Shown here: positions 9,859 through 18,478 of the stretch, piece after piece
Position numbering within the stretch: position 1 is the stretch's first letter
How the letters are laid out: each line of letters starts with the position of its first letter
DNA from: Meiothermus sp.
Lineage (GTDB): Bacteria > Deinococcota > Deinococci > Deinococcales > Thermaceae
Assembly (NCBI RefSeq): GCF_026004055.1
Contig: NZ_BPIJ01000002.1
Span: 187,803-251,802, forward strand
Direction: 5' to 3'
Length of the DNA: 64,000 nucleotides
The notes under the pieces: model-generated
Database searches by the model: none
Seen by the model: only the letters and a program-made list of their open reading frames with translations
What the model was told of the DNA's origin: nothing
Made by a program: the position numbers and the translations under genes

Positions 9859-10413
9859 GTGCTTAGGCCCCGGGCCCGCCTTAAGTCCGTGATGGAGATC
9901 ACCCCCGAGTGGTTGCAGGTGCGGGGTTTAAGGGCACTATTGCTCGACCTGGATAACACCTTGGTACCCTACAAGACCTATGGCGAGGCCCCCCGGGACT
10001 TACTGGAATGGCTCCAGACTCTCAAAGATGCCGGTATTCAGATCATGCTGGTTTCCAACGGCAGCCGGGGTAGGGTGCGCTACTGGTGCGAGAGACTGGG
10101 GGTTTTGGGGTTTGGCCCGGCCGGCAAACCCTGGTTTGGTTTTCGCAAGGCCCTCCGCCAACTGGCCCTCTCCCCCCGGGAGGTGGCCGTGGTGGGGGAT
10201 CAGCTTTTTACCGACGTACTGGGGGGCAACCTGATTGGAGCTTATACAATCCTGATCCCTCCTCTTTCTAAGAGAGAACTGGGATATACCCGGCTGGTGC
10301 GAAAACTCGAGCGCTGGGTGTTGCAAAATCCCGGTTTTGCACGGACGGCAGAAGACGGTGAGGAATTTGACCCAACAGAAAACCAGCCAAAGCCCACAAT
10401 AAGCAAAGACTAG
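9859..10413 (+). CDS. YqeG family HAD-type phosphatase
   Basis: About 184 residues. The class III HAD signature is plain: LRALLLDLDNTLVPYK with the nucleophile Asp, the VSNGS motif II, the lysine in GPAGKPW and the acidic VAVVGDQLFTDVLGGN. The N-terminus (ARLKSVMEITPEWL) matches the family pattern. The start is either ATG 9853 or GTG 9859. A TACACT box at 9847-9852 lies exactly 6 bases before the GTG, the spacing seen for many leaderless genes here, so GTG is preferred. The substrate is unknown; relatives are annotated as phosphatidylglycerolphosphatase-like or as GTPase-neighbour phosphatases. Confidence 0.85.
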   Translation: MLRPRARLKSVMEITPEWLQVRGLRALLLDLDNTLVPYKTYGEAPRDLLEWLQTLKDAGIQIMLVSNGSRGRVRYWCERLGVLGFGPAGKPWFGFRKALRQLALSPREVAVVGDQLFTDVLGGNLIGAYTILIPPLSKRELGYTRLVRKLERWVLQNPGFARTAEDGEEFDPTENQPKPTISKD

Positions 10414-10424
10414 GAGGCGAAGCG

Positions 10425-10517
10425 ATGGCTTGCACCACCCGCTACCGCAAAGAAAGAACCGGCACCCTGCCCTCTATTTGCAACCACATCACGCCGGGCA
10501 ACATCTGCTTCGCATAG
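10425..10517 (+). CDS. 30-residue ORF between yqeG and pilF
   Basis: A short frame reads MACTTRYRKERTGTLPSICN followed by ten more residues and TAG. It has an AGGAGG seven bases before its ATG, and its stop codon overlaps the TAGGAGGA that serves pilF, so the two would be translationally coupled. It has three cysteines (3, 19, 28), several basic residues and no hydrophobic segment. I do not recognise it. It may be a leader peptide controlling pilF translation or a small protein in its own right; only the ribosome-site arrangement supports it. Confidence 0.5.
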   Translation: MACTTRYRKERTGTLPSICNHITPGNICFA

Positions 10518-10530
10518 GAGGACAGGTCGA

Positions 10531-13188
10531 ATGGCAAATGTTTTGACCATTGGAGACAAACGATTGGGCGCAGCCCTGTTGGACATGGGCTTGCTGGGTG
10601 ACGAGGAACTGCAGCGGGCCCTCGAGCAACACCGCGAAGTGGGGGGCAACCTCTCGGACATCATCGTGGAGCTGGGGCTGCTTTCCGAGCGACGCATTGC
10701 CCAGGCCATCGAGGAGACCTTCGGGGTGCCAATGGTGGAACTGGTGGGCCTGGAGATCGCCCCCGAGGCCAAATCCCTGATTCCCGCCGAGCGGGCCCGC
10801 GACCTCGGTGCCATTCCCTTCAGTCTGGAGGGCGGCACCCTGCGGGTGGCCCTGCTCAACCCACTGGATAACCTGATCCTCGAAGAGCTCGAAGACCTCA
10901 CCAACCAGATCATCGAGCCCTACCTGACCACCCAATCTTCTTTCCGCTACGCCCTGGCCCTGCACTACCCCGAGCTGGGCCTGCCGGTGCCCCCGCCGCC
11001 CTCTGCAGTTTCGCCTGGCGAGATGCAACTGGGCGAACTCTTGGTCAGCAAGGGCTGGTTGAGCCGCGACGACCTCGAGGCCGCTTTGGTCGAGCAGGAA
11101 AAAACCGGCGAGCTGCTGGGCCGTCTGCTGATGAGCAAGTACGGCTTGGAAGAAGAAAAGCTCTACCGGGCGCTGGCCGAGCAAGCGGGGCTGGAGTTCA
11201 AGGTGGAGCTGGACAACCTCGAGCTGCAAAACGAGGTCACCGCCCTTTTGCTGCGTCCCGATGCCCTGCGCTACCAGGCCGTGCCCATCCGCCAGGATGG
11301 TCAGCAGGTGCTCATCGTGCTGGCCGACCCCCGCCACCGCCATGCCGTAGCCCAGCTGGTCGAGCGCCCCACCAAGTTCATCCTGACCCTGCCCAAAATC
11401 TGGGAGACCCTGTTCAGCAAAGCGTATCCCGAGAAGAGCCGCCTGGGCGAGACCCTGGTGCAAGAGGGCAAGCTGGGCCGGGCGGCCCTGCAAGATGCTC
11501 TTTCGGTGCAGCGCCGCTTGGGCAAAACCCGCCCGCTGGGCGAGGTGCTGGTAGAACTGGGCTACGTCACCGCCCAGGACGTGGAGGAGGCCCTCTCCAA
11601 GCAGCGACACGGCGGGGGTCGCCTGGAAGATACCCTGGTGCAGTCGGGCAAAATCAAGCCCGAGATGCTGGCCAAAAGCCTGGCCACCCAGCTAGGCTAC
11701 CAATACATTGACCCCACCGACTCCCCCCCCGACCCCTCGGTGTTGACCATGGTGCCCGAGAACACCGTGCGGCGCTATACCGTTTTCCCGCACCACCTCG
11801 AGGGCAACACCCTGGTGGTCTTGATGAAAGACCCCCGCAACATCCTGGCCATCGACGACCTGCGCATGATCACCAAGCGCGAGGTGATGCCGGCGGTGTC
11901 GGCGGAGGCCTCCATCACCAAGTTGATCGAGCGCTTTTATGGCGGCACGACCGGGGTCGAGGAGCTCGCGCGCGAGTTCGAAGGCAAGAAAAAAGAAGAA
12001 GAGGCGGTTGATACCAGCGCCCTCGACGACAACGCGGTGGTCAAGCTGGTCAACAGCATCATCCGCGAGGCCTTCTTGCAGGAAGCCTCGGACATCCACA
12101 TCGAGCCACGCCAGTCCGACATCCTGGTGCGCATCCGTATAGACGGCACCTTGCGGGAATACATGCGGCTACCCAAAGGGGCCGGGCCGGCGGTGGCCTC
12201 GCGGGTAAAAATCATGTCCAACCTGGACATTGCCGAACGCAGGCTGCCCCAAGACGGGCGGGTGCGCTACCGCGACCGCTCCATCGACCTAGACTTGCGC
12301 CTCTCCACCCTGCCCACCGTCTACGGCGAGAAGATTGTGATGCGCCTTCTGCGCAAGGCCGCCGACATCCCCGAAATCGAGCAGCTCGGCTTCGCTCCAG
12401 AGGTGTTCCAGCGCTTCGAGGACGTAATCGCTAAGCCCTACGGCATTTTTCTCATTACCGGCCCCACGGGCTCGGGTAAATCCTTCACCACCTTCAGCAT
12501 CCTCAAACGCATCGCTACGCCGGATAAAAACACCACCACCATCGAAGACCCCGTAGAGTACGAGATTCCCGGCATCAACCAGACCCAGGTGAACCCGGTG
12601 GCGGGCCTGACCTTTGCCAAGGCCCTGCGCAGCTTTTTGCGCCAAGACCCGGACATCATCATGGTGGGTGAGATCCGCGACTCCGAAACCGCTAAAATTG
12701 CTACTGAAGCCGCCCTCACGGGTCACCTGGTCATTGCCACGCTGCACACCAACGACGCCGCCGGCGCGGTTACCCGCTTGGACGAGATGGGGGTGGAGCT
12801 TTTCAACATCTCTGCTGCGTTGGTGGGGGTGCTGGCCCAACGTTTGGTACGCAAGATTTGCGAGCACTGCAAGATTCAGGTCGAGCCCGACCCCAGCGTG
12901 CTACGCCGTCTGGACTTGAGCAAGGAAGATGTGCGCGGCAAAACCCTATACAAAGGCACCGGTTGCGACAAGTGCAACGGCTCGGGCTACAAAGGCCGCG
13001 CGGCCATCCACGAGCTGATGGTGCTGGACGACGAAATTCGCCGGGCCATTGTGGAAGGGCAGTCGGCTACCCAGATTAAGGAAATCGCCCGAAAGAACGG
13101 GATGAAAACCCTACGCGAGGACGGCATCCAGAAAGCTTTTATGGGGCTTACTACCCTGGAAGAAGTGATGGCCCGCACCAACGAATGA
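10531..13188 (+). CDS. pilF: type IV pilus assembly ATPase PilF (PilB family)
   Basis: 885 residues, close to the Thermus PilF size. Three MshEN (GSPII_E N-terminal) domains fill about residues 1-480, each starting with a variant of LGELLVSKGWLSRDDLEAAL; such domains can bind cyclic di-GMP. The ATPase core follows, with Walker A GPTGSGKS near residue 650, the Asp box TIEDPVEYEIPG, Walker B DPDIIMVGEIRDSETA and the His box. A zinc site with CEHC and CDKC sits near residues 775-820. It powers pilin extension at the inner membrane, needed for twitching and DNA uptake. A TAGGAGGA ribosome site lies 8 bases upstream. The pilin genes are at 19.7-20.6 kb and a GGDEF/EAL protein is at 45 kb. Confidence 0.96.
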   Translation: MANVLTIGDKRLGAALLDMGLLGDEELQRALEQHREVGGNLSDIIVELGLLSERRIAQAIEETFGVPMVELVGLEIAPEAKSLIPAERARDLGAIPFSLEGGTLRVALLNPLDNLILEELEDLTNQIIEPYLTTQSSFRYALALHYPELGLPVPPPPSAVSPGEMQLGELLVSKGWLSRDDLEAALVEQEKTGELLGRLLMSKYGLEEEKLYRALAEQAGLEFKVELDNLELQNEVTALLLRPDALRYQAVPIRQDGQQVLIVLADPRHRHAVAQLVERPTKFILTLPKIWETLFSKAYPEKSRLGETLVQEGKLGRAALQDALSVQRRLGKTRPLGEVLVELGYVTAQDVEEALSKQRHGGGRLEDTLVQSGKIKPEMLAKSLATQLGYQYIDPTDSPPDPSVLTMVPENTVRRYTVFPHHLEGNTLVVLMKDPRNILAIDDLRMITKREVMPAVSAEASITKLIERFYGGTTGVEELAREFEGKKKEEEAVDTSALDDNAVVKLVNSIIREAFLQEASDIHIEPRQSDILVRIRIDGTLREYMRLPKGAGPAVASRVKIMSNLDIAERRLPQDGRVRYRDRSIDLDLRLSTLPTVYGEKIVMRLLRKAADIPEIEQLGFAPEVFQRFEDVIAKPYGIFLITGPTGSGKSFTTFSILKRIATPDKNTTTIEDPVEYEIPGINQTQVNPVAGLTFAKALRSFLRQDPDIIMVGEIRDSETAKIATEAALTGHLVIATLHTNDAAGAVTRLDEMGVELFNISAALVGVLAQRLVRKICEHCKIQVEPDPSVLRRLDLSKEDVRGKTLYKGTGCDKCNGSGYKGRAAIHELMVLDDEIRRAIVEGQSATQIKEIARKNGMKTLREDGIQKAFMGLTTLEEVMARTNE

Positions 13189-13222
13189 GGGGCGCGGCTT
13201 GGTGGGGTAGAATCCCCTTGCC

Positions 13223-14584
13223 ATGAACTGGAAAGACTACCTATCCCAACATCAAGCTGCCCACCTCGAGGACTTCCGCACCTTCCTCTCCATCCCCAGC
13301 ATCTCGGCCCAACCAGCCCACAGCCAGGATGTGCAGCGGGCTGCGGCGTGGCTGGCGGAGCGTTTCAAACAGGCCGGGTTTTTACAGGCCGAGGTGCTGC
13401 CCACCGCCGGGCATCCGGTGGTGTTGGCCGAGTACTGCCCCTACCCGGACAAACCCACGGTGCTGTTCTACGGCCACTACGACGTACAGCCCGCCGACAA
13501 CCCCGAGCGTTGGAACTCCCCTCCCTTCGAGCCCACCGTGGTAGATGGGCGTATGGTGGCGCGGGGGGCCTCGGACATGAAGGGCCAGGTGATGGCCTTT
13601 TTGCTGGCCGCCGAGGCCCTTATCGCCACCGGGGCTCTGGGTCTCAATCTCAAGGCCCTGATTGAGGGAGAAGAAGAGATCAGCAGCCCTAACCTGCCCG
13701 CCTTCATCGAGCAGAACAAAGAACGCCTGCGCTGCGACATGATTATCAACGGCGACAGCGGCCAGCTCTCCGAGACTACGCCCCTTTTGAGCCTGGGGGT
13801 GCGGGGCATCTGCGGCCTCGAGTTCGACCTTACTGGCCCCAGCCACGACCTGCACTCGGGTTCCTGGGGCGGCCAGGTGCAAAACCCCCTGCACGCCATG
13901 GCCGAGCTGGTGGCCTCGCTGCACAACCCCGACGGCAGCGTGGCGGTAAAGGGCTTCTACGACGATGTGGAACCCCTAAGCCCCGAGCTGCGGGAGTGGT
14001 ACAAAAAAATCCCCTGGGACGAAGAAGAGATGAAGCGAAAGCTGGGGGTGCCGGCTTTTTACGGCGAGGCGGGCTACACCCCCTGGGAACGCATCACCGG
14101 AAGGCCCACCCTCGAGGTCAACGGGATGTGGGGCGGCTACACCGGCCCCGGCGGCATGACGGTCATTCCCTCCACCGCCCACGCCAAGATTACCTGCCGC
14201 CTGGTGCCCCACCAAGACCCCGATAAAATCGTGGCGCTGGTCAAAGCCCACCTGGAAGAACACCTGCCCCAAGGGGTGCGTCTCTCGGTACGGGTCAAGG
14301 AGTCGGGCGCTCCGGCTTTCCGCATGCGGGCCGACCACCCGGTGGCCCAGGCCGCCAAGGAGGTGCTCACCGAGCTTTATGGCGTGCCCCCGGTGGAGAC
14401 CATGTTTGGCGGCTCGGTGCCCATCCTTAGCACCCTCAAGCAGATGCTGGGCCACGACCCGGTGAGCTTTGGCTTTGGCCTCGAGGACGAGCTGATCCAC
14501 TCGCCCAACGAGTTCTTCCGGCTTTCCAGCTTCGAGAAGGGCAAGCAGGGGTATGCCATGCTGCTGGGCCGGTTGGCACGGTAG
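13223..14584 (+). CDS. M20 family dipeptidase/peptidase
   Basis: 453 residues with the M20 metallopeptidase pattern: metal ligand His in VLFYGHYDVQPAD, Asp in ARGASDMKGQVMAF, the glutamates in IEGEEEISSPNL, and His in the C-terminal HSPNEFF motif. The central dimerisation domain has the SHDLHSGSWGG stretch. No signal peptide, so it is cytoplasmic and probably cleaves dipeptides or small amides. TAGAAT at 13208-13213 lies 9 bases before the ATG, suggesting a nearly leaderless message. It is separate from pilF by 34 bp and probably has its own promoter. Confidence 0.9.
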   Translation: MNWKDYLSQHQAAHLEDFRTFLSIPSISAQPAHSQDVQRAAAWLAERFKQAGFLQAEVLPTAGHPVVLAEYCPYPDKPTVLFYGHYDVQPADNPERWNSPPFEPTVVDGRMVARGASDMKGQVMAFLLAAEALIATGALGLNLKALIEGEEEISSPNLPAFIEQNKERLRCDMIINGDSGQLSETTPLLSLGVRGICGLEFDLTGPSHDLHSGSWGGQVQNPLHAMAELVASLHNPDGSVAVKGFYDDVEPLSPELREWYKKIPWDEEEMKRKLGVPAFYGEAGYTPWERITGRPTLEVNGMWGGYTGPGGMTVIPSTAHAKITCRLVPHQDPDKIVALVKAHLEEHLPQGVRLSVRVKESGAPAFRMRADHPVAQAAKEVLTELYGVPPVETMFGGSVPILSTLKQMLGHDPVSFGFGLEDELIHSPNEFFRLSSFEKGKQGYAMLLGRLAR

Positions 14585-14711
14585 TTGTGGTTGTAGGGTT
14601 GCGAGCACGTTAGCGAGAAAGCACGAGGCCATTCCCAAGAAGGCTTCGTGAGGCTTTAGCCCAGCGCAAAAGCCCACACAGAGGCGAAGCGAAAGCAGTG
14701 CTCGAGCCCCT

Positions 14712-14793
14712 TCAGCCGTTTACCAGCCGATCGTATTCATCGTGCGGCCCAACCCAAAACCACAAGTAGCCTTCCGAAACCTCTACTGATACC
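14712..14793 (-). pseudogene. toxin remnant (C-terminus of a RelE-like protein)
   Basis: The minus strand ends a frame with SVEVSEGYLWFWVGPHDEYD followed by RLVNG and stop. 'WFWIG-H-EYDRL' endings are typical of a RelE/ParE-like plasmid-stabilisation toxin family. The rest of the gene is missing: the fragment stops at the 15-base arm at 14794. Read with the antitoxin remnant upstream on the same strand, it looks like a deleted toxin-antitoxin pair. Confidence 0.55.
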
Positions 14794-14849
14794 GGATTCA
14801 AAAAGATACTCTTCAAAACCAAAAACCCAGAGGCTATCTTTTTGAATCC
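14794..14849. repeat. 56-bp segment with perfect 15-base inverted ends
   Basis: Arms GGATTCAAAAAGATA (14794-14808) and TATCTTTTTGAATCC (14835-14849) are exact reverse complements around a 26-base centre. The segment lies precisely at the break point of the toxin remnant, so it may be an insertion scar or a tiny mobile element. Confidence 0.6.
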
Positions 14850-14939
14850 TAGAGCACACCCCTCCCTGACGGTCGGCGAAAAAAACGTCTCCCTTCCAAG
14901 GGGCGGCATCGCCCTCCGCTACGCGGATAACTTCGGTCG

Positions 14940-14973
14940 GGTTAGTTCGTCACCATTCGGTGACGAACTAACC
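14940..14973. repeat. perfect 15-bp palindrome with a 4-base loop
   Basis: GGTTAGTTCGTCACC and GGTGACGAACTAACC flank ATTC. No T-run follows on either strand, so it is not a standard terminator. It truncates the antitoxin remnant, whose last readable codons end at its edge. Confidence 0.7.
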
Positions 14974-15132
14974 GAATCTGGTATGAAACTTCCCTTGCTG
15001 GAACTGGGCAATGGCTTCGTCGGCAAACTTGTCCCGCTTCCCCACCCTGGCATCGGCCTCGATTTGTTTGTCTCAAAGCTCGGCCTTGAACTCGGCAAAC
15101 CAGCGCTCAAACTGAACTTCCCGCTCAAGCAT
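14968..15132 (-). pseudogene. antitoxin remnant interrupted by an in-frame stop
   Basis: On the minus strand one frame reads MLEREVQFERWFAEFKAEL, stop (TGA at 15073-15075), then DKQIEADARVGKRDKFADEA and IAQFQQGKF. The part after the stop is the common tail of short antitoxins found upstream of RelE-like toxins (ELDKQIEADxxxGKLD...DEALAxFxxGK). The in-frame TGA and the missing C-terminus make it a pseudogene. It lies upstream of the toxin remnant at 14712, in the expected order. Confidence 0.55.
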
Positions 15133-15265
15133 CTCCAAACGGCTCGTGCCTCGTGTGTAGCACGAAGCCCGGCGGAAGTTGTAACCGCTGCTGCGAAGGT
15201 TAGCGCATAAAGCACAGCTGTGCAGCGTACTGGCAGACGCTGGACGGATTTTAGAACTAATCATA

Positions 15266-15295
15266 CTTGACAATATTACACTCAAGTTTCATAAT
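15266..15295 (+). promoter_or_regulatory. clpB promoter with an overlapping HAIR-like operator
   Basis: -35 TTGACA (15267-15272), 17-base spacer, -10 CATAAT (15290-15295). The same bases contain CTTGACA-N7-ACTCAAG (15266-15286), close to the HspR-binding HAIR consensus CTTGAGT-N7-ACTCAAG. The expected start of transcription is only a few bases before the clpB ATG, so the message would be almost leaderless. The same arrangement recurs before hsp20. Confidence 0.8.
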
Positions 15296-15304
15296 ATTAT
15301 TAGT

Positions 15305-17869
15305 ATGAATCTTGAGCGTTGGACCGAACAAGCAAGACAGGCCGTGGCCCAGGCCCAGGTGCTGGCTCGAGAGAACTCGAACCAGCAAATAGACGTGGGG
15401 CACCTGGCCTCGGTGCTGTTCCGCGACCCCCAGGGGCTGCCGGCGCAGCTTTTGCAGCGGGCCGGGCAGAACCTGCAGGCGGTGCAGCAGACCGCCAGCC
15501 GCGACCTGGGGAGCTATCCCAGGGTCTCGGGGGCCGAGGGGGGACAGTACCTGTCGGGGAAGTTGGCGGGGGTGCTCGAGCGGGCCGAGAAGCTCGCCGC
15601 CGAGTACAAGGACAAATTTGTAGCGATTGACACCCTCACTCTGGCCCTGGCCGAGACCGGTTACGGGGGGCTCAACGCGCAGGCCATCAAGTCGGCCTTA
15701 GTGGACTTGAGAGGAGGTAAAACCGTGGACTCCGAACATGCCGAAGGAACCTACAATGCCCTGGAGCAGTATGGCATAGATCTGACCAAGCTGGCCGAGC
15801 AGGGCAAGCTCGACCCGGTTATCGGGCGCGACGAAGAAATCCGCCGGGTGGTTCAGATTTTGCTGCGCCGCACCAAAAACAACCCCGTTTTGATTGGCGA
15901 GCCGGGAGTGGGCAAGACCGCGGTGGTGGAAGGGCTGGCCCAGCGCATCGTGAAGGGCGACGTGCCCGAGGGGCTCAAGGGCAAGCGCATTGTGAGCTTG
16001 CAGATGGGCTCGCTTTTGGCCGGGGCCAAATACCGGGGCGAGTTCGAGGAGCGGCTTAAGGCCGTCATGCAGGAGACCATCCAGAGCGCGGGGCAAATTA
16101 TTTTGTTCATTGACGAGCTGCACACCGTGGTGGGGGCCGGCAAGGCCGAGGGCGCGGTGGACGCGGGCAACATGCTCAAGCCCGCGCTGGCTAGGGGCGA
16201 GCTGCACCTGATCGGGGCCACTACCCTAGAGGAGTACCGCGAGATCGAGAAGGATGCGGCCCTCGAGCGCCGCTTCCAGCCGGTGTTGGTGGACGAGCCC
16301 AGCGTGGAGGACACGGTCTCGATTTTGCGCGGCATTAAGGAGAAGTACGAGGTGCACCACGGGGTGCGCATCGCCGACCCAGCCCTGATTGCTGCGGCCC
16401 AGCTCTCGCACCGCTACATCCCCGACCGACGCCTGCCCGACAAGGCCATCGACTTGATCGACGAGGCTGCCGCCCGGCTCAGGATGGCGCTGGAGAGTAG
16501 CCCCGAGCACATCGATGCCCTGAACCGTCGCAAGCTCCAGCTCGAGATCGAGCGTGAGGCCCTGAAGAAAGAAACCGACGCCGAGAGCAAGCTTAGGCTA
16601 GCCGAGTTGGAAAAGGAAATCGCCGAACTCGAGGCCGAAATCAAGAAGCAGCAGGCCGAATGGGAAGCCGAGCGCGAGATAATGCAGAAGCTCCGCGCAG
16701 CCCAGCAGCGCCTGGACGAAGTCCGCACCCAGATCGAGCAGGCCGAGCGGGCCTACGACCTCAACAAAGCCGCCCAGCTTCGCTACGGCGAGCTGCCCCG
16801 GCTCGAGCAGGAGGTGGCCGAGCTCTCCGACCGCATGGCGGGCGCCAAGTTCGTGCGGCCCATGGTCACCGAGGAGGACATCGCCGCCATCGTCTCGCGC
16901 TGGACGGGTATCCCCGTGGCCAAGCTGATGGAGGGCGAGCGGGAGAAACTCTTGCGCTTGGAAGACGAACTCCACCAGCGGGTGGTGGGCCAGGACGAGG
17001 CCATCCGGGCCGTGGCCGACGCCATCCGCCGGGCTCGCGCGGGCCTCAAAGACCCGGGCCGGCCCATCGGCTCCTTCTTGTTCCTGGGGCCCACCGGTGT
17101 GGGCAAGACCGAGCTGGCCAAGACCCTGGCCGCAACCCTCTTCGACACCGAGGAGAACATGGTGCGCATCGACATGTCGGAGTACCAGGAGAAACACACC
17201 GTGGCCCGGCTGATTGGGGCCCCGCCCGGCTATGTGGGCTACGAGGAGGGCGGCCAGCTCACCGAGGCGGTGCGCCGCCGGCCCTACTCGGTGATTCTCT
17301 TCGACGAGATCGAAAAAGCCCACCACGACGTGTTCAACGTGCTATTGCAGGTGCTGGACGACGGCCGCTTGACCGACGGACAGGGCCGCACGGTGGACTT
17401 CCGCAACACCGCCATCATCCTCACCTCCAACATCGGCTCGCAGCTTATTTTTGAAGGCATCCAGTCGGGCCAGAGTTACGAGACCATTCGCGAGCGGGTG
17501 TTTGGCGTGCTGCAACAGCACTTCCGCCCCGAGTTCCTGAACCGTCTGGACGAGATCGTGGTCTTCCGCCCGCTGGCCAAGGAACAGATTGCCGCCATTG
17601 TGGAGATTCAACTCGGGGCGGTGCGCAAACGGCTGGCCGAGCGGCGCATTACCCTCGAGCTCTCCCCCGAAGCCATGCGCTTCCTGGCCGAGCGCGGCTA
17701 CGACCCGGTGTTTGGAGCCCGGCCCCTCAAGCGGGTCATCCAGCGGGAGCTCGAGACCCCGCTCTCGCGTAAGATTCTGGCGGGCGAGGTGCCCGACGGC
17801 GCCAGCGTATACGTGACCACCGGCCCCTTGGGCTTGCAGTTCGAGGTGCGCAAGGCGGTACAGGCCTAA
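15305..17869 (+). CDS. clpB: ClpB disaggregase (Hsp104 family)
   Basis: 854 residues. The N-terminal substrate domain spans about 1-140. The first AAA+ module has Walker [19 protein letters not shown] near residue 200 and Walker [11 protein letters not shown] long coiled-coil middle domain rich in Glu, Lys and Gln covers about 390-520. The second AAA+ module has [20 protein letters not shown] near 595 and [11 protein letters not shown]. It rescues aggregated proteins together with DnaK. No ribosome-binding site precedes the ATG. Inside the gene a GAGGAGGT at 15711-15718 lies 6 bases before the GTG codon of Val141, a likely second start producing the form without the N-terminal domain. Heat control through HspR is inferred from the operator upstream. 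Confidence 0.98.
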   Translation: MNLERWTEQARQAVAQAQVLARENSNQQIDVGHLASVLFRDPQGLPAQLLQRAGQNLQAVQQTASRDLGSYPRVSGAEGGQYLSGKLAGVLERAEKLAAEYKDKFVAIDTLTLALAETGYGGLNAQAIKSALVDLRGGKTVDSEHAEGTYNALEQYGIDLTKLAEQGKLDPVIGRDEEIRRVVQILLRRTKNNPVLIGEPGVGKTAVVEGLAQRIVKGDVPEGLKGKRIVSLQMGSLLAGAKYRGEFEERLKAVMQETIQSAGQIILFIDELHTVVGAGKAEGAVDAGNMLKPALARGELHLIGATTLEEYREIEKDAALERRFQPVLVDEPSVEDTVSILRGIKEKYEVHHGVRIADPALIAAAQLSHRYIPDRRLPDKAIDLIDEAAARLRMALESSPEHIDALNRRKLQLEIEREALKKETDAESKLRLAELEKEIAELEAEIKKQQAEWEAEREIMQKLRAAQQRLDEVRTQIEQAERAYDLNKAAQLRYGELPRLEQEVAELSDRMAGAKFVRPMVTEEDIAAIVSRWTGIPVAKLMEGEREKLLRLEDELHQRVVGQDEAIRAVADAIRRARAGLKDPGRPIGSFLFLGPTGVGKTELAKTLAATLFDTEENMVRIDMSEYQEKHTVARLIGAPPGYVGYEEGGQLTEAVRRRPYSVILFDEIEKAHHDVFNVLLQVLDDGRLTDGQGRTVDFRNTAIILTSNIGSQLIFEGIQSGQSYETIRERVFGVLQQHFRPEFLNRLDEIVVFRPLAKEQIAAIVEIQLGAVRKRLAERRITLELSPEAMRFLAERGYDPVFGARPLKRVIQRELETPLSRKILAGEVPDGASVYVTTGPLGLQFEVRKAVQA
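15711..15727 (+). promoter_or_regulatory. internal ribosome-binding site and GTG start within clpB
   Basis: GAGGAGGT, 6-base spacer, then in-frame GTG for Val141 (15725). This corresponds to the known internal start at the domain boundary of other ClpB genes, such as Val149 in E. coli. It would make a protein of 714 residues. Confidence 0.75.
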
Positions 17870-17901
17870 GGGGCGTCGCCCATTCCCATTCCGGGTGAAC
17901 T

Positions 17902-18327
17902 ATGACCAACGCAGAAAAAATCGTAACCTGTCCCCACTGTGGGGCCAAAAACCGCCTGGGCACCCCCCCGGCGGGCCAGGTTCCGGTCTGCGGGGCCTGC
18001 AAGAAACCCCTCCCCTGGCTGGTTGAGGCCAACGCCGGGCTTACTTCCGAGCTCTCGGCCGGCGTACCGGTACTGGTAGACTTCTGGGCCGAGTGGTGTG
18101 GGCCCTGCCGCATCATTGCGCCGGTGCTCGAGGAAATCGCCCGCGAGTACGCGGGCAAGCTCAAGGTGGTCAAGCTCAATGTAGACCACCACCCCCTGGC
18201 CCAGAGCGCCTACCAGGTGCAGGGCATCCCCACCCTGATTCTGTTCAAAAACGGCCAGCCGGTTGAGCGCATTGTGGGTGCAGTACCCAAGCACGTGTTG
18301 AAGCAAAAGCTACAACCCCACCTGTAG
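17902..18327 (+). CDS. thioredoxin with N-terminal zinc ribbon (Trx2/TrxC type)
   Basis: 141 residues. Residues 8-38 form a zinc ribbon with CPHC and CGAC pairs; the thioredoxin fold follows with the active site [10 protein letters not shown] and the cis-proline in [10 protein letters not shown]. The two-domain layout is that of thioredoxin 2, a cytoplasmic disulfide reductase linked in other bacteria to oxidative stress. It starts 32 bp after clpB, so co-transcription in a stress operon is likely. A terminator follows at 18342. Confidence 0.92.
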   Translation: MTNAEKIVTCPHCGAKNRLGTPPAGQVPVCGACKKPLPWLVEANAGLTSELSAGVPVLVDFWAEWCGPCRIIAPVLEEIAREYAGKLKVVKLNVDHHPLAQSAYQVQGIPTLILFKNGQPVERIVGAVPKHVLKQKLQPHL

Positions 18328-18341
18328 CCCAAGTCGCATAA

Positions 18342-18373
18342 CAACCCCTCCCCGCCCAGCAGAGGAGGGGTTG
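18342..18373 (+). terminator. terminator after the clpB-thioredoxin operon
   Basis: A 10-bp stem (CAACCCCTCC / GGAGGGGTTG) with a 12-base loop, followed by TTGCTGTT. Confidence 0.7.
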
Positions 18374-18426
18374 TTGCTGTTATGGGCAGGGGCGAACACC
18401 CAGTATTAATCAAGCGACTAACTATA

Positions 18427-18456
18427 CTTGACAATAATGCACTCAAGTTTTATACT
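18427..18456 (+). promoter_or_regulatory. hsp20 promoter with an overlapping HAIR-like operator
   Basis: -35 TTGACA (18428-18433), 17-base spacer, -10 TATACT (18451-18456), with CTTGACA-N7-ACTCAAG across 18427-18447. This is the same design, base for base in the half-sites, as before clpB. Confidence 0.85.
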
Positions 18457-18478
18457 TCCCCCTGTAAAGGAGGTTGAT

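Larger units (their letters stand above)
14585..15265. other. 680-bp intergenic region with remains of a toxin-antitoxin locus and hairpins
   Basis: No intact gene is visible. It holds two decayed coding fragments (minus strand), an inverted pair of 15-base arms around 14794-14849, and a perfect 15-bp palindrome at 14940-14973. Open frames that can be drawn across it have unlikely compositions. The clpB promoter begins at 15266. Confidence 0.6.

Noticed and set aside
10489-11610. 373-codon minus-strand frame opposite pilF
   Set aside because: A GC-skewed shadow frame; the plus strand encodes a full pilF with all motifs.
14842-15210. 122-codon plus-strand frame upstream of clpB
   Set aside because: It is antisense to the antitoxin remnant, crosses a perfect palindrome and has no ribosome site.
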